Counted from the stretch's first letter, positions 47,746 through 56,620 are shown. The stretch: DNA of 64,000 nt from DATFVA01 sp963743325 (GCA_963743325.1 CAVUOZ010000010.1:744001-808000), one strand, 5' to 3'. Notes: generated by a model not told the origin, from the sequence alone. Made by a program: numbers and translations.

Positions 47746-47762
47746 TGGCACGTTTATAGTGC
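47746..47762 (+). promoter_or_regulatory. Sigma-54-like promoter, complete -24 box and degraded -12 box
   Basis: TGGCACG (47746-47752) is a full match to the -24 element. At the expected -12 spacing the bases are TAGTGC, matching TTGCA only partly, with the GC shifted by two. The next gene, an orphan receiver, begins at 47817, and an NtrC-type regulator ends 150 bases upstream. Treat as a candidate. Confidence 0.4.
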
Positions 47763-47816
47763 GTGGAATGCAACCCGGAACAATTCGGGGCGGGAAATTT
47801 TATAAGAAAAACCAGA

Positions 47817-48170
47817 ATGAAGAACGTTCTATTTTACAGTCGCGATTTTAATCTTTGCTACAGTCTCCTGATGTATCTGCAGGAATCGTATTCAGTTACA
47901 GCAACCACGAATATTAAAGCGATAGGCTGTTTCGCCCAGTCATCGAACTTTGATTTAATTATACTGGATGACTCCCCGAATAAAGAAGTAATTGAGTTGT
48001 GCAAAGAACTCAAAGAAAAAAAACCGCTGATACCTGTTATCATTACTTATGTATTCGATAAGAAAATTAAAGATGCTGAACCCTCGCTCAGGCAATACGT
48101 AACCTCAATTTTCTACAAGCCTTATGATCTGAATGAAGTCACCATGAAAATGGCTTCACTGATGCTCTGA
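47817..48170 (+). CDS. Degenerate response-regulator receiver protein
   Basis: I use the ATG at 47817 (117 residues). A GTG at 47763 is in frame but falls at the candidate promoter. The fold is that of a receiver: phospho-acceptor position D51 or D52 (LIILDDSPN) and the conserved Lys K101 (FYKPYDLNEV) are kept, but the acidic pair that binds Mg near residue 8-10 is not (FYSRDF has a single Asp). This is a pseudo-receiver or a weakly phosphorylated one with no output domain. It follows the NtrB/NtrC-like pair and may feed back on it. Confidence 0.7.
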   Translation: MKNVLFYSRDFNLCYSLLMYLQESYSVTATTNIKAIGCFAQSSNFDLIILDDSPNKEVIELCKELKEKKPLIPVIITYVFDKKIKDAEPSLRQYVTSIFYKPYDLNEVTMKMASLML

Positions 48171-48258
48171 ATCTCTCATCCGTTCTTTATTATCACATTG
48201 TTTTTGTCTGAAAACTTGTAATTTAAAGTTATAATCTAATTTTAACATTATTACAGGA

Positions 48259-48687
48259 TTGAATTTGGATGAACTAAATGATGTTCAAATCAGCACTGAT
48301 AAATCACTACTCGACATAGAGGTTATATTTAATTTTCTTTCCACTTCGTACTGGGCAAAAGGAAGATCCCTCCAGGTTATCAAAAAATCAATCCAAAACT
48401 CTCTCTGTTTCGGAGTTTATCTTGGTAAAAAACAGGTTGGATTTGCCAGGGTCGTCACTGACTATGCAACATTCGCATATATAGCAGATGTTTTTATTCT
48501 GGAAGACCACAGAGGCAAAGGTTTTTCCAAAAAGTTAATGGAAATTATTATCGGGTATCCTGAGCTGAAGAACATCAGAAGGTGGATGCTTGCTACTAAA
48601 GATGCCCATAATTTATATAATAAATTCGGATTTCAGCTGTTGAAAAATCCCGAACGGTTTATGGAAATTGTAAACCCTTCTGTGTGA
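48259..48687 (+). CDS. GNAT-family N-acetyltransferase
   Basis: A 142-residue GNAT enzyme with the acetyl-CoA loop DHRGKGFSKKLM (about residues 87-98) and the core strands GFARVVTDYATFAYIADVFI. It begins with TTG at 48259 (ttg aat ttg gat). The substrate amine cannot be deduced. It stands alone between the regulators and the cytochrome cluster. Confidence 0.86.
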   Translation: MNLDELNDVQISTDKSLLDIEVIFNFLSTSYWAKGRSLQVIKKSIQNSLCFGVYLGKKQVGFARVVTDYATFAYIADVFILEDHRGKGFSKKLMEIIIGYPELKNIRRWMLATKDAHNLYNKFGFQLLKNPERFMEIVNPSV

Positions 48688-48841
48688 ACGGCTGATATTC
48701 AATAATCCTGAAGATAGAGTATAAAAAACACGCTTTTAGGAGTTCAATAAAGCTCTTTTTGATTCTAAATTTTGCGAAGGGTCTTTTCTTACTCTCCCAT
48801 TACTGAGAATAATATCAAAGATATGTTAATTTTTTCAACTA

Positions 48842-48872
48842 TTTGCCACAGATATTTATGGTATTATGTTTG
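48842..48872 (+). promoter_or_regulatory. Bacteroidota-type promoter of the cytochrome cluster
   Basis: TTTG (48842-48845), 19 bases, TATGTTTG (48865-48872): a complete match to TTTG-N19-TAnnTTTG. Transcription would start near 48879, about 40 bases before the first cytochrome ATG at 48921. This is the best promoter on the plus strand of the window. Confidence 0.75.
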
Positions 48873-48920
48873 AGTAAATCTCAGTGAAATTATGTAACTC
48901 ATTTTTAGGAAAATAGAATA

Positions 48921-49265
48921 ATGAAAAATATTGTACTCTATTTGCTTTTTATAATGTCGATAGTGGCTTTATTTGGATTTGCATTTTCTATGGCCCAGGA
49001 AAAGGTTCCGGCCGGTCAAAAAATATTTTTAGATAGTAAATGTACTGCATGTCATTCTGTAACATCAGCCGGAACAACCTCCAATAAAATCGATGCGGTT
49101 GATCTTTCAAACACAGGTGACAATTACGAAACTGATTTTATAGTCCAGTATCTTAACAAAGAAGCAAAGCTGAATGATAAGCTGCATAAAACTGCATTTA
49201 AAGGATCTGCAGAAGATCTCAAAACGCTTGCTTCCTGGCTGACTTCACTGAAATCATCTAAATGA
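48921..49265 (+). CDS. Small monoheme cytochrome c
   Basis: A 114-residue exported or anchored cytochrome: N-terminal signal/anchor (about 4-26, AFSMAQ), a single haem site CTACH (SKCTACHSV, about residues 42-46), a possible Met ligand in the region after it being unclear, and a C-terminal helix LASWLTSL. It probably serves as a periplasmic electron carrier for the downstream membrane complexes. It is 76 bases before the large fusion cytochrome and shares the promoter at 48842. Confidence 0.85.
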   Translation: MKNIVLYLLFIMSIVALFGFAFSMAQEKVPAGQKIFLDSKCTACHSVTSAGTTSNKIDAVDLSNTGDNYETDFIVQYLNKEAKLNDKLHKTAFKGSAEDLKTLASWLTSLKSSK

Positions 49266-49341
49266 GTGTTCTTAAATTTATTTCATTAACCGTTACGCGG
49301 CCCGAGCTGCAGATTAACAATAACCGAGTAGTTACAAAGAG

Positions 49342-51492
49342 ATGATGATGTTCCTTTCCAGAGTTCCTGTTTACCGGTTGTTCATTTTACTTTTTGTAAG
49401 CTTGTTCTTTACTCCGGGATCAGTCATCGCACAGTCAAATGATGATTGCCTGATGTGTCATAGTGATGAGACTATGACAATGGAAAGGGATGGAAAAGAA
49501 GTTTCCATTTATGTTAATCAGGATGTTTTTCAGCACTCCGCCCACGGGAAATTAAAATGTCTATCCTGCCACGCAGGATTTGATCCGGAAGAGATACCTC
49601 ATAAGGAGAATATTACTCCGGTAAACTGCCTTAACTGTCATACAGATGCAAAAGTAATTCACAACTTTCATCCGCAGATGGTCAGGGCAAATGGCATGAA
49701 TGGTACACCGGATATATCCTGCAAGAATTGTCATGGTACACATAATGTGTCATCTATTTCAAATCCGGGCGGCAAATGGAGTAAAAAGAATTTAATTGAA
49801 TCCTGCGGCAGCTGCCATAAGGAGCCAAAAGAAAAATTTGTTCTTTCAGAACATGGAAAAGCTTTTGCGGAAGGTGTTGAAGGAGCGCCCAACTGTATAT
49901 CCTGTCACCAAAGCTCGATAGTATCTGTAAACAAAGGTAAAAACTCCCTTCAAACAAAACTAAACCAGCAGAAACTCTGCCTGTCATGTCATCTCGACGA
50001 TCCTAAAATCCGGGCCAGAACAACACCTTCCGCAGGTTTTATTACGGCTTATGAACATAGTGTCCATGGAAGGGCACTATCTGAAGGAAATGACAAAGCA
50101 CCCAGTTGTACAAATTGTCATAATCATCACGATATTGAAGCACCGGTTTCGGGTCGTTCATCCATAAATAAGTTGAATATTCCGAATACCTGCGGCAAAT
50201 GTCATACTGATATTTCAGCACAGTATAAGGAAAGTATTCACGGAGTCGCACTGCTGCAAAAAGGTGTAACTGATGCACCTTCCTGCACCGACTGCCACGG
50301 AGAGCATAACATACTTGAAGTTACAAACCCTAAATCACCCGTCGCATATAAGAATGTTTCTTCACAGGTATGTTCTCCATGCCATAGTTCAGTAAGCCTG
50401 GCGGAGAAATACGGCATACCTACCGAGAGATATAAAACTTATGTAGATAGTTATCATGGTCTAGCATTAAAAGGTGGTTCTACTGTAGTAGCAAACTGTG
50501 CAAGCTGCCATGGCGTTCATAATATTAAACCGTCAAGTGATCCGACCTCACTTACAAATAAAAACAATCTTGCAAAGACCTGCGGCACCTGTCACCCCGG
50601 CGCAAATCAGAATTTTGCCAAAGGCAAAATTCACATAATAATGACAAAACAGGATGAACCGGTACTTTACTGGATAGCATCAGTTTATATCATGCTTATC
50701 GTAAGCACAATTGGCTTTATGCTGCTGCATAATATTTTTGATTTTATTAAGAAAGCTAAAATCAAAAAGATGAAGCAAAGAGGCCTGATTACTGAAAGTA
50801 AACATGGTCATGCTCTGTATTTAAGAATGACATTAGATGAGCGCATCCAGCATCTGGCTCTGACTGTTAGTTTTATCACACTGGTGATCACAGGTTTTAT
50901 GCTTAAATTTCCTGATGCATGGTGGGTATCCCACATCAGGGATTTAAGCAGTGACGCATTTGAATACCGCAGTATATTACACAGGATAGCTGCTGTCATT
51001 ATGGTAACGGCAAGTGTCTATCACCTATATTACATATTAATCACCAAACGCGGCAGACGGCTTGTAAAAGATCTGCTTCCGAAATTCCAGGATTTGATAG
51101 ATGCCATCGGTATTGCAAAATATAATCTGGGAATATCAAAGGACAGACCGCTACTCGATCGGTTCAGTTATGTCGAAAAAGCGGAATACTGGGCATTAGT
51201 TTGGGGAACAATAGTAATGTCTGCTACCGGATTTATAATGTGGTTTGATAATACGTTTATCGGATTGCTGACAAAACTGGGCTGGGATGTCGCCAGAACA
51301 ATTCACTACTACGAAGCATGGCTTGCATTCCTCGCTATCGTGGTATGGCACTTCTATTTTACAATATTTAATCCTGATATCTATCCGATGAACCTCTCCT
51401 GGATAAAAGGTACCATTACTGAAGAAGAAATGGTTGAGGAACACCCGAAAGAACTCGAACGAATAAAAAAAGAAAATCAGCCTGAAGAATGA
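49342..51492 (+). CDS. Thirteen-haem cytochrome c fused to a b-type membrane domain (CbcL-like)
   Basis: A 716-residue protein. A signal peptide (about 1-31) precedes a periplasmic part of about 395 residues with 13 CXXCH motifs (first CLMCH, last CGTCH). One membrane helix follows (about 430-455, LYWIASVYIMLIVSTIGFML) and then a four-helix b-type cytochrome domain with His in each helix region (IQHLAL, LHRIAA, VYHLYY, IHYYEA, VVWHFY). The layout matches quinol-oxidising cytochromes such as Geobacter CbcL: quinol is oxidised in the membrane and electrons go to the periplasmic haems. The b-domain is clearly paralogous to the separate gene at 53541. Confidence 0.87.
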   Translation: MMMFLSRVPVYRLFILLFVSLFFTPGSVIAQSNDDCLMCHSDETMTMERDGKEVSIYVNQDVFQHSAHGKLKCLSCHAGFDPEEIPHKENITPVNCLNCHTDAKVIHNFHPQMVRANGMNGTPDISCKNCHGTHNVSSISNPGGKWSKKNLIESCGSCHKEPKEKFVLSEHGKAFAEGVEGAPNCISCHQSSIVSVNKGKNSLQTKLNQQKLCLSCHLDDPKIRARTTPSAGFITAYEHSVHGRALSEGNDKAPSCTNCHNHHDIEAPVSGRSSINKLNIPNTCGKCHTDISAQYKESIHGVALLQKGVTDAPSCTDCHGEHNILEVTNPKSPVAYKNVSSQVCSPCHSSVSLAEKYGIPTERYKTYVDSYHGLALKGGSTVVANCASCHGVHNIKPSSDPTSLTNKNNLAKTCGTCHPGANQNFAKGKIHIIMTKQDEPVLYWIASVYIMLIVSTIGFMLLHNIFDFIKKAKIKKMKQRGLITESKHGHALYLRMTLDERIQHLALTVSFITLVITGFMLKFPDAWWVSHIRDLSSDAFEYRSILHRIAAVIMVTASVYHLYYILITKRGRRLVKDLLPKFQDLIDAIGIAKYNLGISKDRPLLDRFSYVEKAEYWALVWGTIVMSATGFIMWFDNTFIGLLTKLGWDVARTIHYYEAWLAFLAIVVWHFYFTIFNPDIYPMNLSWIKGTITEEEMVEEHPKELERIKKENQPEE

Positions 51493-51531
51493 TATTTTAT
51501 GAATATAGTGGATTATGCGCGGGGAGAAATT

Positions 51532-53535
51532 ATGCCGTATCGAATTATAACATCTAACCTGTTACTCATATCTTTCTTTTTTTTACTATCATCTTTTTCT
51601 ATAAGCAAAGCACAGGAAAACAGCGACTGCCTGATGTGCCATGCAGACAATACGCTGAAGGGAAATAAAAACGGGCATTCATTTTCTGTATTTGTCGACG
51701 AAAAAAAACTAAGCGGTTCAGTTCATTCTGATGTTGATTGTATCAGCTGCCATCAGGACCTTGAAGGATCGGATTTTCCACATACAGAAAATGTTCAGCC
51801 GGCAAAATGCAATGCCTGCCACGACGATATTCAGGCCAGGTATGATAAGAGTCTGCATGGCAGGGCAAAAGCCCGGCACGATAACCTTGCACCTACCTGT
51901 CAGACCTGTCACGGTTCACATGATATTATATCAGTAAAAAACCCTAAGTCTCACGTTGCACCTATCAATATTCCTTATGTCTGCGGAAAATGTCATAAAG
52001 AGGGTTCACCTGTACAGCTGCAGCGAAATATTCCTGAAACTCATATTCTGGAGAACTATTCGGAAAGTATTCACGGTGAAGGTTTATTAAAAAAAGGATT
52101 ATCGGTTACAGCAACCTGTGTATCCTGTCATACATCCCACGATATACTTCCGCACACGGATCCCAAATCTTCTATTGCCAGAAAAAATATTGCGGCTACC
52201 TGCTCAAAATGTCATTCGGAGATTGAACTTGTTCACAGGAAGGTTATTAAAGGTGCACTCTGGGAGAAAGAAGCCAATGTACTTCCTGCCTGCGTTGATT
52301 GTCATCAGCCGCATAAAGCAAGAAAAGTTTTTTATGATCAGGGAATGGCAGATTCAGACTGTCTTACCTGTCATGCCAAACAGGACTTGAAATCCACTAA
52401 GGATGGAAGGTCACTTTACGTAGATTACAATCAGGTTAAAGGTTCAATACATACACAGATTGCGTGCAGCCAGTGTCATTCCGAAGTAAACACTTCCCAT
52501 GTAAGGCCCTGCGATAATATTACTCAGAAAGTTGACTGTACGAAATGTCATGAAGCAGTCGGACAGGAATATTCACAAAGTATGCACGGACAATTGTTCG
52601 CTAAAAGTGATCCTAACGCGCCAACCTGTACTGAATGCCATGGAATGCACGGAGTACTCGGGAAAAAGAATTCAAAGTCTCCGACATTTCCAACAAATAT
52701 TCCGACACTATGTGCAAGATGTCATAGAGAGGGAGAAGAAGCTGCTGTCAGGTACACAGGAACAGAAAAAGATATAATTTTTAACTATGTGGAAAGTATT
52801 CATGGCAAGGGATTAATGAAGAGCGGACTTACAGTAACTGCAACCTGTACGGACTGTCATACTGCGCACCGCGAGTTACCTCATACGGACAGCACTTCAA
52901 GTGTTTACCAGGGAAACATTGCGAAGACCTGCGGCAACTGTCATTTCGGAATTGAGGAAAGCTTTAATAAAAGTGTTCATTCTCCCCTCGTTACAAAGAC
53001 AAATAAGAAACTCCCGGTTTGCAATACATGTCATACAGCTCATACCATTAAACGAACCGATCTTGCTGGATTCAGAATGGAAATTATGAGTACCTGCGGA
53101 AATTGTCACAAAGAAATTGCAAAGACATATTTTGACACCTACCATGGGAAAGTCTCCCAACTGGGATATTCAAAAACTGCAAAATGTTATGACTGCCATG
53201 GTTCACACGACATACTTCCTGTAACGGATCCAAGATCTCACCTGAGCAGAAACAATGTGTTGAAAACCTGTCAGAAATGCCATGAAACAGCTACGCGGCA
53301 GTTTGCCGGATATTTCACACACGCAACCCACCACGATCCTGAAAAATATCCCTGGCTTTTCTGGTCCTTCTGGGGGATGACAGGATTACTGGTCGGAACA
53401 TTTTTCATTGCGGGCATACATACTTTATTATGGCTGCCGCGGTCACTTCAGTACAGAAGACAACTAAAAAAGAAATTAGCCGAAGCGGAAAAGAACGATA
53501 ATCCCGAGACAAATAACGAAAATTCTGAGAGTTGA
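51532..53535 (+). CDS. Nineteen-haem cytochrome c with C-terminal membrane anchor
   Basis: A 667-residue protein from the ATG at 51532, which has GGGGAG upstream; an ATG at 51499 lacks one. Signal peptide about 1-24. I count 19 CXXCH motifs, with no other known domain. Residues 33-232 (from C33 of CLMCH) are repeated at about 277-475 (from C277 of CLTCH), an offset of 244, including the SESIHGEGLLKKGLSVTATC and VESIHGKGLMKSGLTVTATC segments. A C-terminal helix (about 607-630) anchors it. Its N-terminal region resembles that of the 13-haem neighbour. The TTG start of the next gene overlaps its stop. It may be a haem wire to the cell surface. Confidence 0.87.
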   Translation: MPYRIITSNLLLISFFFLLSSFSISKAQENSDCLMCHADNTLKGNKNGHSFSVFVDEKKLSGSVHSDVDCISCHQDLEGSDFPHTENVQPAKCNACHDDIQARYDKSLHGRAKARHDNLAPTCQTCHGSHDIISVKNPKSHVAPINIPYVCGKCHKEGSPVQLQRNIPETHILENYSESIHGEGLLKKGLSVTATCVSCHTSHDILPHTDPKSSIARKNIAATCSKCHSEIELVHRKVIKGALWEKEANVLPACVDCHQPHKARKVFYDQGMADSDCLTCHAKQDLKSTKDGRSLYVDYNQVKGSIHTQIACSQCHSEVNTSHVRPCDNITQKVDCTKCHEAVGQEYSQSMHGQLFAKSDPNAPTCTECHGMHGVLGKKNSKSPTFPTNIPTLCARCHREGEEAAVRYTGTEKDIIFNYVESIHGKGLMKSGLTVTATCTDCHTAHRELPHTDSTSSVYQGNIAKTCGNCHFGIEESFNKSVHSPLVTKTNKKLPVCNTCHTAHTIKRTDLAGFRMEIMSTCGNCHKEIAKTYFDTYHGKVSQLGYSKTAKCYDCHGSHDILPVTDPRSHLSRNNVLKTCQKCHETATRQFAGYFTHATHHDPEKYPWLFWSFWGMTGLLVGTFFIAGIHTLLWLPRSLQYRRQLKKKLAEAEKNDNPETNNENSES

Positions 53536-53540
53536 ATAAG

Positions 53541-54392
53541 ATGAATGGTATAAAAGACGATCCCGGCAAACTGCAATATCAAAGGTTCACAAGGCTGAAC
53601 CGGGTTCTGCATATTCTTATGATAGTGAGTTTTCTCAGCCTTGCCCTAACAGGAATGACATTGAAGTTTTCTTACACAGGCTGGGCAAAAATACTTTCAC
53701 ATCTGCTTGGAGGATTTGAAAGTGCTGGATTTATTCACAGGTTTGCGGCTGTAATTATGTTTGGTGTGTTCATCTCCCATATCATCGATCTTTTGATTCA
53801 GAAAAAAAAGGAATCAAAATCGTTTATTAAAATGATCTTCAATCCTGAAGGACTTATGTTTAATAAGAAGGACTGGCAGGATTTCAAAGCTTCGATGAAA
53901 TGGTTTTTAGGCATGGGTGAAAGACCTGAATACGGAAGATGGACATACTGGGAAAAGTTTGATTACTTCGCTGTTTTCTGGGGAATATTTGTCATTGGCT
54001 CAACGGGATTATCTCTCTGGATGCCGGAATTTTTTACAAGATTCATACCCGGATGGTTTATAAACGTTGCTACAATAATTCATAGTGATGAAGCATTGCT
54101 TGCTACAGGATTTATTTTTACGGTACATTTTTTTAATACCCACCTGAGGCCCGAGAAATTTCCCATGGATATTGTTATATTTTCTGGTCGAATGCCCGTA
54201 GAAGAATTACAACTTGACAGACCGGAAGAATACAGTAAGCTGGTCAGTACCGGAAAACTGGACCAGTTTATGGTTGAGCCCTATCCGCCGATTGTAATAA
54301 AAGCAATTAAAATATTCGGATGGATTGCATTGTCAACGGGATTTAGTATTATTGTATGGATAATTTACGCAATGATTTTCGCTTACAAATAA
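53541..54392 (+). CDS. b-type cytochrome membrane subunit (cytochrome b561/formate dehydrogenase gamma-like)
   Basis: A 283-residue protein from the ATG at 53541; a TTG at 53532 overlaps the upstream stop and could also serve. Four core helices carry His at the same places as the fused b-domain (VLHILM, IHRFAA, ISHIID, IIHSDE, VHFFNT), plus a fifth helix at the C-terminus. With the 19-haem protein it seems to form the split equivalent of the fused cytochrome at 49342. Haem b ligation is expected from these histidines; quinone binding is inferred. Confidence 0.86.
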   Translation: MNGIKDDPGKLQYQRFTRLNRVLHILMIVSFLSLALTGMTLKFSYTGWAKILSHLLGGFESAGFIHRFAAVIMFGVFISHIIDLLIQKKKESKSFIKMIFNPEGLMFNKKDWQDFKASMKWFLGMGERPEYGRWTYWEKFDYFAVFWGIFVIGSTGLSLWMPEFFTRFIPGWFINVATIIHSDEALLATGFIFTVHFFNTHLRPEKFPMDIVIFSGRMPVEELQLDRPEEYSKLVSTGKLDQFMVEPYPPIVIKAIKIFGWIALSTGFSIIVWIIYAMIFAYK

Positions 54393-54413
54393 TATTCAAT
54401 ACACTATTGTTCT

Positions 54414-55904
54414 ATGAAAAAGAAACTATTCCCCGATACTTTCTATAACACCACTACTCTTGTTGGAGTCTCACTTGCCCTTCTTAGTTTTGGACTTATT
54501 CTTTTTCTGACCGTAGTAGAAGCTTTTACCCCTGAACCAAAAGCATATGCGGGAATAGTAACCTTTATTATACTTCCTGGTTTTCTGATTCTGGGATTGA
54601 TCTTAATAGCCGCCGGTGTATGGAATGCAAGGAAAAGAAAACACGCCGGTACTTTCCATGAAAAGAATCTGCCGAGTATCGACTTAAATGATCAGAAGCA
54701 GAGAAGATCTTTTATTATATTTTTCATAGGGACGATTTTACTTCTTTTTTTCACTGCATTCGGAAGCTTCAAAGCATATGAATACACTGATTCAGATGAA
54801 TTCTGCGGAACTATATGTCATAAGGTGATGAACCCCGAGTACACAGCTTATAAGAATTCCCCTCATTCCAAAGTTGGCTGTGTAAAATGCCATATTGGAT
54901 CAGGCGCAGGGTGGTTTGTAAAATCCAAGATATCAGGTTCATACCAGGTTTATTCAGTTTTGTTCAATAAATACTCGCGTCCTATTCCTACACCTATCTG
55001 GAACCTGCGTCCTGCCCAGGGAACCTGCGAACAGTGCCACTGGCCGAGAAATTTCTTTGCAGAGAAAAAAGTTGATTTCAATTATTATCTGTCTGATGAG
55101 AACAGTACAAAATCTGAAATAACAATGCTTTTAAAAGTCGGCGGTGGTAATAGTATTCTTGCAAAACAGACCGGAATTCACTGGCATATGAATATAGATA
55201 ATGAAGTAACTTATCTGGCGGCTGATTCCTCAAGACAGGTTATAAGTTGGGTTGAGGCGAGGAATCGTGAAACCGGTAAGGTCACTGTGTATAAGAAAAA
55301 TGGTGTGAAGTTCGATGCAGACGAAATGAGAAAAAAAGGTCTTCTCCGTACAATGGATTGCATTGACTGCCATAACAGACCTTCACACATCTACAACCAG
55401 CCTGACAGGATGGTTAATGTTTTTATGTCAATCGACAGCATAGACACCACTCTGCCGTATATAAAAAGCACTGCAGTTGAATCTCTTGAAAAACCCTATA
55501 CTGATAAAGCGACAGCCCTGGACAGTATAGAGACTTTTGTTAAAAACTTCTATTCTGTTTATTACCCCTCTGCAAATACTGCGGCTATAGATAAAAGCAT
55601 TCGTTCGATTAAAGAAATTTATAATAATAATTATTTCCCTGAGATGAATGTTAGCTGGAAAAAATATCCAAATAATATCGGACATATGTATTACAGCGGT
55701 TGTTTCAGATGTCATGACGGCGAACACTACGACGAAAAAGGAAATGTATTAACAAAAGACTGCAATCTCTGCCATACTATAATCGCACAGACAATTAATG
55801 GTAATACTAAAGTTAACCTGGATGGCTTAACATTTCAGCACCCGGTAGATCTCGGCGAAGATATTCAGGACCTGACCTGCACCGACTGTCACTCGGCAAA
55901 TTAA
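54414..55904 (+). CDS. NapC/NirT-like multihaem cytochrome c
   Basis: A 496-residue protein with three N-terminal helices (starting near residues 12, 44 and 100) and then a periplasmic part with a NapC-type first site (EFCGTICHKVM, Cys131-Cys135-His136) in which the cysteines are separated by three residues instead of two, followed by six CXXCH sites (CVKCH, CEQCH, CIDCH, CFRCH, CNLCH, CTDCH). NapC/NirT proteins pass electrons from menaquinol to periplasmic reductases. The large C-terminal half with CIDCHNRPSH and CFRCHDGEH is not part of classical NapC. It starts 21 bases after the b-type subunit and closes the cluster. Confidence 0.85.
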   Translation: MKKKLFPDTFYNTTTLVGVSLALLSFGLILFLTVVEAFTPEPKAYAGIVTFIILPGFLILGLILIAAGVWNARKRKHAGTFHEKNLPSIDLNDQKQRRSFIIFFIGTILLLFFTAFGSFKAYEYTDSDEFCGTICHKVMNPEYTAYKNSPHSKVGCVKCHIGSGAGWFVKSKISGSYQVYSVLFNKYSRPIPTPIWNLRPAQGTCEQCHWPRNFFAEKKVDFNYYLSDENSTKSEITMLLKVGGGNSILAKQTGIHWHMNIDNEVTYLAADSSRQVISWVEARNRETGKVTVYKKNGVKFDADEMRKKGLLRTMDCIDCHNRPSHIYNQPDRMVNVFMSIDSIDTTLPYIKSTAVESLEKPYTDKATALDSIETFVKNFYSVYYPSANTAAIDKSIRSIKEIYNNNYFPEMNVSWKKYPNNIGHMYYSGCFRCHDGEHYDEKGNVLTKDCNLCHTIIAQTINGNTKVNLDGLTFQHPVDLGEDIQDLTCTDCHSAN

Positions 55905-56239
55905 TACCTCAATTAAGAATTCAAATCCAATGCACAGGATCCTGTTCCTGGGGAATACCTGTTATATTCTGGTAAGTGAACCAGTATGGAAATTTAGCAG
56001 AGAAACATCGTAATCAGAGCTGAGGTAGGTGAGGTAAATTTAATCTTGTATGAATTGATTTTTCCGGAAGGGCGTGAAAAGATTTGAGAACACTGAATGC
56101 TTTGAAAATATTCGGGTTTTTATATAAAACGTCACCGGTCCTTCGTCCGTAAAGATCAGGATCTTCTAAAAGAAGAGGGCACTTTTTTTCGATGATCCAC
56201 AGTATTAAAGAACTCGGGGACGTTTAATATTTTCAATAT
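55905..56239. other. 335-base region between cytochrome cluster and lone receiver
   Basis: No gene stands out. TCTTCT (56162-56167), three bases, AGAAGA (56171-56176) followed by GGGCACTTTTTTTC is a possible weak terminator for the cytochrome cluster, about 260 bases after its last stop. The rest shows nothing recognisable. Confidence 0.4.
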
Positions 56240-56620
56240 TTATGAGGCTGCCCCGGAATTCATTGAGAATATAGAGGAGATATGCCGGAGCAACCCCGAA
56301 CTTATTTCAGACTTTGCTAAATAACCATCTGCACCTGATTTTATTGATTCCACTCTGTATTCAGGATTATCGTTAAAGGATAAGAGAAGAATCCTTGGCG
56401 CATTATTTAGAGATTTTATCAATCGGGTAGTTTCAAAACCGTTGATTCCCGGCATTTTTACATCCATAAGTACCAGGTCAGGTTTCAGCTTATTGCACAA
56501 TCCGACTGCTTCTTCACCGGAGGAAGCTTTGCCGACTATACTAACGAAGGTGAAAGTGCGTACATATTTGATGAGCGTATCCAGAAAATTTTCATTGTCA
56601 TCAACAAGCAATACCCGCAC
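56240..56620 (-). CDS. Stand-alone response regulator receiver domain
   Basis: A 126-residue receiver with a complete active site: DD at 7-8, phospho-acceptor D53 (LMDVKMPG) and K103 (YLAKSEI). No output domain, so it may act through protein contact, like CheY or Spo0F. It lies 364 bases from the NarL-type gene and may share a kinase with it. The region just upstream holds a terminator-like structure of the opposite orientation. Confidence 0.86.
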   Translation of the reverse strand: MRVLLVDDNENFLDTLIKYVRTFTFVSIVGKASSGEEAVGLCNKLKPDLVLMDVKMPGINGFETTRLIKSLNNAPRILLLSFNDNPEYRVESIKSGADGYLAKSEISSGLLRHISSIFSMNSGAAS

